DNA from: Cloacibacillus porcorum
GTDB taxonomy: Bacteria > Synergistota > Synergistia > Synergistales > Synergistaceae
DNA: 64,000 nt
NCBI RefSeq assembly: GCF_001701045.1
Contig: NZ_CP016757.1
Location: 1,729,501-1,793,500 of the forward strand
Direction: 5' to 3'
The position numbers were made by a program, and so were the translations under genes. Within the stretch, counting starts at the first letter, position 1. Each line of letters starts with the position of its first letter. Of the stretch, positions 51,594-59,425 are shown in pieces. The notes below the pieces were generated by a model, which worked only from the letters and a program-made list of their open reading frames with translations, was not told where the DNA came from and did no database searches.

Positions 51594-53092
51594 CTACCTC
51601 TTTCTTCTCAGCCAGAGCGGTATCAGCGTCAGCATGGAGAGCGCGCCCAGTCCAGCGGCGCAGCCGTGGCTGGAGCCGCCTGACTTTTGTTTGACGACGG
51701 TCACCGTGCATGTGGCGCTCTTTTCTCCGGCCTTCGCGGTGATAACAGTTGTGCCGGCCGACAGCGCCGTCACTTTGCCCGTATCGTCCACCGCGGCGAC
51801 CGCCGGATTGGAGCTTATCCAGGCGACCGCTTTATATGTCGCGTCGTCCGGTTTTACCGTCGCGGTGAGCGTTTTGCTCTCCCCGATATTCAGCGTCAGC
51901 TCTGTGAGGTCGAGGCTGACTTCGGTAACGGGAACGCCGCTGACGGCGACGGTGAATGAGAGCGGGTCTGTAACACAGCTCCTGGCGAGCGGCTTGAGGT
52001 TATTTTTGTCGCTGAAATCGGTGGCCCGCAGGTCCATGTCAAAGCTCACCGCCGTCACGCCCGGTTTTATGCCGGAGACGGCGCAGGGCCAGCGGTCAGA
52101 GATACCGGCGATATCAGGCGAGGCGACGGAGATATCGCCGCTGATGGAAAGATAGCCCGTCATATCATCCGCTGTACCCGGGTAGGAGACGAGGGCTGGA
52201 ACGGAGCCGCCAATCTCCACGGAGAGCGTCCGCTCCACGGGCAGGACGGTGGTGACAACCTTTTCCATCGCCGCCGCCGACCGCCTCAAGATCGCCGGCT
52301 AACCAGCAGCTGTTGGATATGTTCCCCAAGTCATTGTATCCAGCAATGCCGCCTGCGTAGTTGTCGGAGCCGCCCGAGGCTGTGACCGTACCTCCGCTGT
52401 GGGCGTTGTTGGTTATCGTGCCGTAGCTGGTTCCCGCGATACCGCCCGCGTTGTTTTCGTTGGAGTCGCCGGAGGCCGAGACCTCGCCGCTGTTGGCGTT
52501 GTCCGTTATCGTGCCGTAGCTGGTTCCCGCGATACCGCCCGCGTGGATATAGATTTTATCTGTATTGTTGCCAATGTCAACGCTGACGACGCCGCCGACG
52601 GTGAGACCGCGGATCTCGGCGCTTTGGCCGACGAGGCCGAAGAAACCCGCGGCGAGGCCGCCGACGTCATCCGCGCTCACCACGTCGGCGGAGGCGACGA
52701 TATAGCCGCTCACGGTGAAGCCGCCGCCGTCGAATTTGCCGGCGTAGCCGTTGGGGGTCTCATCCCTGTATTAACCGATCGGGGGCCAGTGCGAGGGGCT
52801 GCCGCCCTCCGAGAGGTCGATGTCATTCATGAGTTTCGCTTTGATGTCCGCGCTGACGTCGTTGACCGTCTCACGGAACCAGAGGAGATGGCCCAGTTCG
52901 GAGAGCAGATATACGCCATGGTCGTCCGAGGCCGGTTCCACGGGGGCTATCGCCGCCCGCGCGGCGGAGGGCGCGGCGAGCGCCGAGAGGAGCAGTAAGA
53001 GTAAAAATGCCGTCAGTTGTAACTTGCGGTTAGTCCTATGGGGGGGCAACCTCAGTTACTTTTGTTCCCGCGCCGACTGCGGTTTCGTACAT
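51594..53092 (-). pseudogene. Broken secreted GLUG-repeat protein with Ig-like domain and Synergist-CTERM
   Basis: Read leftward, ATG 53092 has a perfect GGAGG eight bases upstream, but after 17 codons a run of seven C (53046-53040) shifts the frame; with six C it would enter a signal peptide (LQLTAFLLLLLLSALAA). That frame stops at an in-frame TAA (52773-52771) after PSHWPPIG, then continues in the same frame with GLUG-type repeats (GGIAGTSYGTITDN twice). Near 52270-52290 in a GGC run it shifts again into a part with a BIG2 Ig-like domain (LTLNIGESKTLTATVKPDD) and a Synergist-CTERM tail (GGSSHGCAAGLG, helix, RRKR). Three lesions in one surface-protein gene. An adhesin-like role is inferred. 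Either a decayed gene or, for the C run, a phase-variable switch. Confidence 0.85.
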
Positions 53093-53578
53093 GGTCTTGA
53101 CCTCCTTGACAGTTTTATTCACTTTATCATACAGTAAATATGTTGAAAAATATAGCGGGTCATTGTAAAAATATTCCGGTTATTTTTATTTATAAAAAAA
53201 TGGTTGAAACGGGGTGTGTACGGGGCAGGCGGGGGAAGAAAAGAGCGAAGCCGCGGTATGGCGCGCGGAGGTATCGCGGCCTGACGATGCGAACCATCGG
53301 CGAACAGAGGCGGCGGGGCGCACGAAACCGCCGCGGCGTACAGATGTGCCTGCCGCCAAAAGAGAGGCCCCGCCGTTTGCCCCTGTTTTGCTGCTCCGGC
53401 CTCCGAACCGGCCTTTGGCGATATTTAATGTACATGATAATGGCGGACGGTATATCTCCGGTCCGTTTTTCGCCGCCGAGCGGGGCCGTCCGGCGCGGAA
53501 AATTTTCACGCTAAGCGTCCCCAAAAATGTCGATGGGATATAATGGCGTCACAACGCTAATTTTATGGAGGGATGGCC
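53093..53578. other. Gap between the broken surface gene and the QueG-like gene
   Basis: About 485 bp. Open frames exist on both strands but are Arg/Pro-rich with no ribosome site or recognisable domain, as expected from GC-rich noncoding DNA. No repeats of families A-C found. Probably the upstream regions of the two divergent genes. Confidence 0.4.
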
Positions 53579-54457
53579 GTGTATTCAGAGCTGAAAGCGG
53601 AAATACTGGATTTTTTTTCACGCGAACTGGATTCCCCGGAGAACAATATCGGGGGCTGTGAACGGCTGCCGGCATGGGATAATTTCATTCTCGGCTGCGC
53701 CTCGGGAGACGACCCCATATTTGAAGAATTCCGCCACGACGCCGACGTTCCCTGTTATACGCCGCGGGAACTTTTCCGTACCATTTATCCTTCGTCCGGG
53801 GCTTGCGCGGGAGAGCTTACCGTTCTCTGCTGGGTGCTGCCGCAGACCGCCGCCACACGCGGAAAAAACTCGGCGTGCCGCAGCCTTCCATCCGAGAGGT
53901 GGGGGCGCGCCAAGCTGGAGGGAGAAAGGTTTTATATTTCGCTGGGACGGCGTCTGGAGAATTTCTTCGCGGAGAGAGGGATAGAGGCCGTCTTTCCGAT
54001 GGGTCATCCGGCCGAGGTGAGGCGTTTCCGTTCGGAAAAGTATTATATCGCCTCGAACTGGTCGGAGCGGCATGCCTGTTATGCGGCGGGGCTCGGCACC
54101 TTCGGTCTCTGCGACGGGCTTATCACGCCCCTCGGCAAAGCCCACCGGTGCGGCTCTATCGTCATCGGGGCGCAGCTGCCGCCTACGCCGCGCGAATACG
54201 CCGATATCCACGAATATTGCCCCTGGTTCGCCAAGGGCCTCTGCGGCCTCTGCATCAGCAGATGCCCCGCCGGCGCGCTTTCCAGGGAGGGACACGACAA
54301 GAAAAAATGCGAAAGTTTTCTGCACGGAGAATGCGTCGAGTTCTTCAAAGACCGCGGATTTCAGGTCTACGCCTGCGGCCTCTGCCAGACAAAGGTCCCC
54401 TGCGAGGATCGGATACCGGGAAGGGGAAGGCCGGAGCTGTACAGATGTTTTCTATAG
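53579..54457 (+). CDS. QueG-like [4Fe-4S] protein, function uncertain
   Basis: 292 aa. The middle carries WSERHACYAAGLGTFGLCDGLITPLGKAHRCGS, similar to the epoxyqueuosine-reductase core (YAAGLGTFGL), and the C-terminus has a ferredoxin-like CGLCISRCP plus CGLCQTKVPC. It lacks a clear cobalamin-binding and HEAT-repeat C-terminus, so it may not be a true QueG even though queA is present in the window. Start GTG 53579 is preferred because GGAGGG sits seven bases upstream; ATG 53573 has none. Confidence 0.7.
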   Translation: MYSELKAEILDFFSRELDSPENNIGGCERLPAWDNFILGCASGDDPIFEEFRHDADVPCYTPRELFRTIYPSSGACAGELTVLCWVLPQTAATRGKNSACRSLPSERWGRAKLEGERFYISLGRRLENFFAERGIEAVFPMGHPAEVRRFRSEKYYIASNWSERHACYAAGLGTFGLCDGLITPLGKAHRCGSIVIGAQLPPTPREYADIHEYCPWFAKGLCGLCISRCPAGALSREGHDKKKCESFLHGECVEFFKDRGFQVYACGLCQTKVPCEDRIPGRGRPELYRCFL

Positions 54458-54586
54458 TTGACCTTAGTATCTGCCGCGGCTTTCCGCGCCAAACAGAGCA
54501 GCACTCCTTCCGTCTCGCCGCAAAAGCGGCGGCGATCCACCTTCCTAAAAAGGAAGGCTCTAAGAACGTAAACCGTCATTCAGCTT
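54457..54586. repeat. Truncated family B repeat, copy B4
   Basis: Begins at the stop codon of the QueG-like gene with GTTGACCTTAG, the internal start of other copies, and keeps the right half (CAAACAGAGCAGCACTCC, GCCGCAAAAGCGGC, and CTTCCT/AGGAAG hairpin). The left hairpins are missing. TAAACCGTCATTCA (54570) follows. Confidence 0.7.
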
Positions 54587-54591
54587 TTGTT

Positions 54592-54668
54592 TTGTCACAC
54601 CGGCCACCGAGCCGGTGTCCAGAGACTTTTGGACCACTGGATGCCGGCTCAGGCCCAGCATTACAAAC
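54592..54668. repeat. Family C repeat, copy 2
   Basis: TGTCACACCGGC-N4-GCCGGTGTCCAG hairpin, spacer, then CCACTGGATGCCGGC. Similar layout to copy 1 at 19827 with shorter spacer. Confidence 0.6.
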
Positions 54669-54713
54669 CAAAACAAAACCACTTTTTTATTACTTTTTCC
54701 ACCTACAGAAAAT

Positions 54714-54839
54714 AAATCGGCGTTTAGACGTACTGGATGCTAAATAATTTGCCCCCTGAGTACCGGAGCCGTATTTTCATACGGCGAGGACACTCAGGGG
54801 GCAGGTTATGACGCAGACGGCGCGTATAAACGCCGATTT
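54714..54839. repeat. Family A repeat, copy 2
   Basis: 126 bp with ends AAATCGGCGTTTA and TAAACGCCGATTT. The interior is the same GCCCCCTGAGT ... ACTCAGGGGGC palindrome as copy 1, inverted relative to it, with a shorter left flank. Directly touches the argF stop codon (54840). Confidence 0.85.
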
Positions 54840-55793
54840 CTAGAAGTTGCCGATGCTGGCGACCATCACCGCTTTGATGGTGTGCATGCGGTTCTCGGCC
54901 TCGTCGAACTGCCTTGCGTGGCGCGACTCAAATACCTCTTCCGTCACTTCGTTTCCCTTTACCGCTGGGAGGCAGTGCAGGAAGATGACGTCGTCGTTGC
55001 CGGTGGCCTCGATGAGCTCTTTGTTGACCTGGTAGGGTTTGAGCAGAGCCTTGCGCTCGGCGGCCTTCGCCTCTTCGCCCATGGAGGCCCAGACGTCGGT
55101 GTAGATGGCGTCCGCGCCTTTGACGGCGGCCTTGGGGTCATCGGTGACGGTTATCGTCGCGCCGGATTCGCAGTCTTTCGCGATCTGCTCGCATTCGGCG
55201 ACGAGGGCGGGATCGGGGAAGAGCTCCTTCGGCGAGCCGATAACGAAGTGCATACCCATCTTCGCGGCGCCGATCATCAGCGAGTTGGCGACGTTGTTGC
55301 GTCCGTCTCCGACGTAGACGAGCTTGATGCCCTTGAGGCGGCCGAAATTCTCACGGATGGTGAGGAAGTCGGCGAGCACCTGTGTCGGGTGGTAGTCGTC
55401 GGTGAGGCCGTTCCACACAGGGACGCCGGCGTATTTCGCGAGGTCCTCGACGACCTGCTGGCTGAAGCCGCGGAATTCGATGCCGTCGAACATGCGTCCG
55501 AGGACGCGGGCGGTGTCCGCGACGTCTTCTTTGTGGCCAAGCTGGATGTCGTTCTTGCCGAGGTATTCGGGATGTCCGCCCTCATCTATGGCGGCGACGG
55601 TAAAGGCGCAGCGTGTACGGGTCGAGGGCTTCTCGAAGATGAGCGCGACGTTTTTGCGCTCGAGGAGGTTGCCCTTTATCCCGGCGCGTTTTTTGTTCTT
55701 GAGGTCCGTTGAGAGGTCAAGCAGATAGTTGATCTCTTCAGGGGTATGATGCTTGAGCGAAATAAGATGGCGGTTGCGAAGATTCACAGGCAT
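54840..55793 (-). CDS. arcB: Ornithine carbamoyltransferase (catabolic role likely)
   Basis: 317 aa. Carbamoyl-phosphate site STRTR at 57-61, HPTQ near 136, and HCLP near 274. Next to arcA on the same strand, so it probably works in the arginine deiminase pathway, turning citrulline and phosphate into ornithine and carbamoyl phosphate; sequence alone does not separate it from anabolic ArgF. About 120 bp of AT-rich sequence separates the two genes. No carbamate kinase (arcC) or antiporter (arcD) in the window. Confidence 0.93.
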   Translation of the reverse strand: MPVNLRNRHLISLKHHTPEEINYLLDLSTDLKNKKRAGIKGNLLERKNVALIFEKPSTRTRCAFTVAAIDEGGHPEYLGKNDIQLGHKEDVADTARVLGRMFDGIEFRGFSQQVVEDLAKYAGVPVWNGLTDDYHPTQVLADFLTIRENFGRLKGIKLVYVGDGRNNVANSLMIGAAKMGMHFVIGSPKELFPDPALVAECEQIAKDCESGATITVTDDPKAAVKGADAIYTDVWASMGEEAKAAERKALLKPYQVNKELIEATGNDDVIFLHCLPAVKGNEVTEEVFESRHARQFDEAENRMHTIKAVMVASIGNF

Positions 55794-55914
55794 AGATGAT
55801 TGCTCCCTTCAAGTTTGATATTTCTTTTATTTTAGGCTGTATATTTTACCGTCTTTTAGAGAATTGTAAATAGCTTTTTATTGAATAATTTAATATCAAC
55901 TATATTTTACAATC

Positions 55915-57150
55915 CTATATTGGCAGCCTGTTAAGCGGCATGGACATGCAGCGCGGGCCGCCGCGTCCCCTGCCGAGCTCCGGCCCTTCCAGCTCAAGAA
56001 CCTCTATCCCGTTGTCCCTGAGTATCTTTGTGGCGTTGATGTTGCGGTTGTAGGTGACGACTTTTCCGGGGGCGACGGCGAAGGTGTTGCAGCCGTCATG
56101 CCACTGTTCGCGCGCCATCTCGGCCTTGTCGCGCGCCGTCATTTTGATGAGGCGCAGATCGTCGTAGCCCAGCGCGTTGGCGACCGACCGCTGCCAGTTT
56201 TCTTTTTGTTCCAGGCTGACGAGCCGGCCCTCGTCGCTGTAGTCGAGCTGCCAGACTTTGAGCGACTCGAGGATCGGCGGGTAGATACAGAAGGCGTCGC
56301 GGTCGACCATCGTAAAGACAGTGTCGAGGTGCATGCAGTAACGCTCTTTGGGGATCTCAAAGGCGAAGATGCGCTTAATCGGGGTACGCGAGGCCAGGTT
56401 GCGGCCGATACGCTGAACGGTGGTCGGCGCGGTGCGCTGCGATACGCCGATAGCCATGGTGTCGCCGGAGATCACAAGCAGGTCTCCGCCCTCGACTTTC
56501 TGCGGCCATACTTCGTCGGGCGCGTCTCCGAACAGTATCTGCATTCCTTTGAATCTGTGGTGGTGGCCGACGATGTATTTCCAGTAGAGCGGCTCAATAC
56601 GGCGGGCCTCAAAGGTCATCTGTCCGATTATGATGCCGTTTGCCACGGTCATTGCTGGGTCGCGTTGGAAGTAAAGGTTTGGGATTGGGTGGATAATGAA
56701 ATCACTGCCGTTGTCAACGGATGAAACTAAGCTCAAACTGCATTTGCAGATCTCTCTGACCTCTTTTTTGGTGTAGCCTTCAATGAGATGATCCGCCAGC
56801 TCTTTTGACGGTATGTTCATCAGCTCCGTTATGAAGGCCTCCGAAAGTCGTCGGTCAAGGCACTCGAACCTGAATACATCCTTGATGAGCTGTTCACGGA
56901 CCTCTACGGAGTCCATAACCTGCGCGAGGCAGTCGCTGAAGTAGAGGACCTCGGTCCCCTCTTTTCGCAGTATTTCGGCAAAGTTGTCATGCTCTTTCTG
57001 TGCCTGCGCGAGCCAGAGAAGGTCGTCGAAAAGAAGCTCGTCCATGTTTTCAATGGTAAGCCGGTCGATCTCCTTGCCGGGCCTGTGAAGCATTACCTGT
57101 CGGAGCGGCCCTGTCTCGGAGAATACACTAAATTGGCTTTCCTGGTTCAT
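55915..57150 (-). CDS. arcA: Arginine deiminase
   Basis: 411 aa. Catalytic Cys401 in GGPRCMSMPL, the Asp/Glu residues in FQRDPAM and VEGGDLLVI, and His in MHLDTVF, all of the guanidine-modifying fold. It hydrolyses arginine to citrulline and ammonia. ATG 57150 has AGGAGGTG upstream. A promoter is seen at 57245-57273. Confidence 0.97.
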   Translation of the reverse strand: MNQESQFSVFSETGPLRQVMLHRPGKEIDRLTIENMDELLFDDLLWLAQAQKEHDNFAEILRKEGTEVLYFSDCLAQVMDSVEVREQLIKDVFRFECLDRRLSEAFITELMNIPSKELADHLIEGYTKKEVREICKCSLSLVSSVDNGSDFIIHPIPNLYFQRDPAMTVANGIIIGQMTFEARRIEPLYWKYIVGHHHRFKGMQILFGDAPDEVWPQKVEGGDLLVISGDTMAIGVSQRTAPTTVQRIGRNLASRTPIKRIFAFEIPKERYCMHLDTVFTMVDRDAFCIYPPILESLKVWQLDYSDEGRLVSLEQKENWQRSVANALGYDDLRLIKMTARDKAEMAREQWHDGCNTFAVAPGKVVTYNRNINATKILRDNGIEVLELEGPELGRGRGGPRCMSMPLNRLPI

Positions 57151-57244
57151 TTTTACACCTCCTAAGTTTTTATTAAAACTTATGTTGCAATAATTTTTTT
57201 GCGCTGAGAAGGTAAAAAGTTTGAAATACCAACACTACATGACT

Positions 57245-57273
57245 ATCTTATATTTTTATCCCCATTTCGTCAA
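57245..57273 (-). promoter_or_regulatory. Promoter of the arcA-arcB unit
   Basis: On the minus strand TTGACG (57273-57268), 17 bp, TAAGAT (57250-57245), giving a leader of about 90 nt before arcA. Confidence 0.6.
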
Positions 57274-57318
57274 CATGTTTTTTCACAAAGGATAGTTAAA
57301 CTTTATATTTGGCTAAGT

Positions 57319-58365
57319 TTAGTAAATCACAATCTGTTCGCGGATGATTTTTTCAAAATCTTCCATTTCGCCGCGGCAGAGGAAGGCGCCCTTTTTGAAG
57401 ACGATGAAGCCGTTGGGGCTTCCGGCGACGCCGAAGTCGGCCCCGGAGGCCTCTTTCGGTCCGTTCACTTCGCAGCCCATTACGGCGATGGTCATGCCTT
57501 TGTTCGCCGTCGGCGGTATGATCGCGCGGAGTTTTTCTACAAGCGCGGCGACTTCGATGCGGCGGCGGCCGCAGGTGGGACAGCTGACGAGCTGCCATCC
57601 CCTGCTGCGCAGTCCGAGGGCCTGAAGTATGTTGTAGCCCGTCTCGACCTCTTCCGCGCCAGGCGAGGTGAGGCTGACGCGGATAGTGTCGCCGATTCCC
57701 TGCGCGAGCATCAGGCCGATGCCGACCGCGCCCTTGACGATCCCGGAATTGCCGCACCCCGCCTCGGTGATGCCGATGTGGAGCGGGAAGGGCCAGCGGT
57801 TGGCAAGGATGGCGTTCGCGCGCGCCGTCTCCTCCACCGAGGAGGATTTCGCGGAGATTATGATGTCTTCAAATTTGTTTTCCAGAAGCATTTTGAGCTG
57901 TTCTTCGACGGCCAGCACGAGCGCCGCTCCCCTGTCGCCGTCTGTTTTTTCGAGCTGTGCGTTGTTTAGGGAACCGCCGTTGGCTCCGATGCGGATGACG
58001 GCCCCCAGGTCTTTCGCGGCGGCGGTCACCTCGGCAAGTCCGGCGGAGCCGCTCATGTTGCCGGGGTTTATCCTGATAGCCCGGCAGCCCGCCCCGAGGG
58101 CCGCGAGGGCGAGTCTGTGGTCAAAGTGGATGTCCGCCATAAGCGGCAGAGGGCTTTTTTTGATGAGCTCCGCAAAGGGCGCGGCGAGAGATTGTTCCGG
58201 CAGCGCCACTCTTGCGAGCTCACAGCCCGCGGCGGCGAGTTTCGCCGTCTCTTCAGCGCCGCCTGCGATATCCGTGAGGCGCGTTTTCAGCATGCTTTCG
58301 ACGCGTACCGGCGCGCCGCCTCCGATTTTCAGCCCTTCGATAGAGACGCTTTTTCTGCTGCCCAT
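57319..58365 (-). CDS. ispG: 4-hydroxy-3-methylbut-2-enyl diphosphate synthase
   Basis: 348 aa. Iron-sulfur ligands SCPTCGR (Cys262, Cys265) and MGCEVNGPKEA (Cys298, Glu305); N-terminal TIM barrel with MADIHFDH and IRINPGN. Penultimate step of the non-mevalonate pathway. It follows rseP and dxr in one leftward cluster, a common order (dxr-rseP-ispG). Confidence 0.96.
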   Translation of the reverse strand: MGSRKSVSIEGLKIGGGAPVRVESMLKTRLTDIAGGAEETAKLAAAGCELARVALPEQSLAAPFAELIKKSPLPLMADIHFDHRLALAALGAGCRAIRINPGNMSGSAGLAEVTAAAKDLGAVIRIGANGGSLNNAQLEKTDGDRGAALVLAVEEQLKMLLENKFEDIIISAKSSSVEETARANAILANRWPFPLHIGITEAGCGNSGIVKGAVGIGLMLAQGIGDTIRVSLTSPGAEEVETGYNILQALGLRSRGWQLVSCPTCGRRRIEVAALVEKLRAIIPPTANKGMTIAVMGCEVNGPKEASGADFGVAGSPNGFIVFKKGAFLCRGEMEDFEKIIREQIVIY

Positions 58366-58378
58366 GACGAATCAGCTC

Positions 58379-59425
58379 CTAGTGTATAAGTCTGTAGATG
58401 TCTTTGCCGGTGACGAGGAAGATCAGCGCGAGCAGGATGATGAAGCCCGCGTAGTGTATCATAGTCTCCACTCTTTCCGGTACTTTGCGGCGCGTCACCA
58501 GTTCCACAAGGATGAAGATTATCCGCCCGCCGTCGAGTGCCGGGAATGGCAGCAGGTTGAGCAGGCCGAGGTTGAGGTTTATCACGCCGAGGAAGGCGAT
58601 GAAGGTCCAGAATCCTTCGCGGAAGGCGTCCCCCGCCATCGTCGCGATGCCCACGGGGCCGGTGACGTCGGCCTTTATCTGTCCGGTGAGCGCCATCCAT
58701 AGGCCGCTCAGTATTTCCACGCTCATCTTCCACGAGTAGGTGAAAGCCGTGCCGAGCGCCTTTACGACGGGGTATTTTTCGTGAGAGGGCTGTACGCCGA
58801 GCAGGCGGCCGCCGGCCTCTTTGTCTACCGGCACGTCGACCGTGAAGTTTTTCTCCTCACCGCCGCGGTCGACGGTGATTTCAAAACGGTCTCCCTTTTT
58901 GTCTTTATCCTGGATGTTTTTTCTGATATCCGACCAGTTTTTAAGCTCTTTGCCGTCGATGCTCCTGATGACGTCGCCGCTTTTGAGCCCCGCGCTGTAG
59001 GCCGGGGTGTCTTCCATGATGTTTCCCAGCTTAGGCGTCTCCATGTTGTAGACGCCGTAACCGCTGAGGTAGGCCGCCGTCAGCAGCCAGGCGAGGGCGA
59101 TGTTTACGGACGCTCCCGCGCCGATTATCAGGATGCGCTCCCAGGGTTTTTTATTGGCCAGCGAACGTTTGGGGTCGTAGTCAGCCGGCTTTTCTTCTCC
59201 ATCTTCTCCGGCGTCCTCACCCTCAAGCTTCACAAATCCGCCGATGGGAAAGGCGCGGAAGGAGTACTGCGTCTCGCCCTTGCGCCGTCTCCAGAGCACC
59301 GGCCCCATACCGAACGAGTATTCGTGTATCATGACGTCGCGGAAGCGGGCCGCCCAGTAGTGGCCGCCCTCGTGCGACATCACGCATATTCCTATTACTA
59401 TCAAAAACGAAATGATACTTATCAA
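58379..59425 (-). CDS. rseP: Site-2 protease RseP
   Basis: 348 aa membrane metalloprotease. HEGGH at 18-22 inside the first helix, one PDZ domain (about 115-200, AGLKSGDVIRSIDG), and NLLPFPALDGGRI with the third zinc ligand near the C-terminus. It cuts membrane-bound anti-sigma factors or signal-peptide remnants. Start TTG 59425 is two bases after the dxr stop and has GGAGG upstream. Confidence 0.94.
   Translation of the reverse strand: MISIISFLIVIGICVMSHEGGHYWAARFRDVMIHEYSFGMGPVLWRRRKGETQYSFRAFPIGGFVKLEGEDAGEDGEEKPADYDPKRSLANKKPWERILIIGAGASVNIALAWLLTAAYLSGYGVYNMETPKLGNIMEDTPAYSAGLKSGDVIRSIDGKELKNWSDIRKNIQDKDKKGDRFEITVDRGGEEKNFTVDVPVDKEAGGRLLGVQPSHEKYPVVKALGTAFTYSWKMSVEILSGLWMALTGQIKADVTGPVGIATMAGDAFREGFWTFIAFLGVINLNLGLLNLLPFPALDGGRIIFILVELVTRRKVPERVETMIHYAGFIILLALIFLVTGKDIYRLIH

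Noticed and set aside
53140-53543. Open frames of about 110-125 codons on both strands before the QueG-like gene
   Set aside because: Low-complexity Arg/Pro/Ala composition, no start signals, no domain; treated as noncoding.
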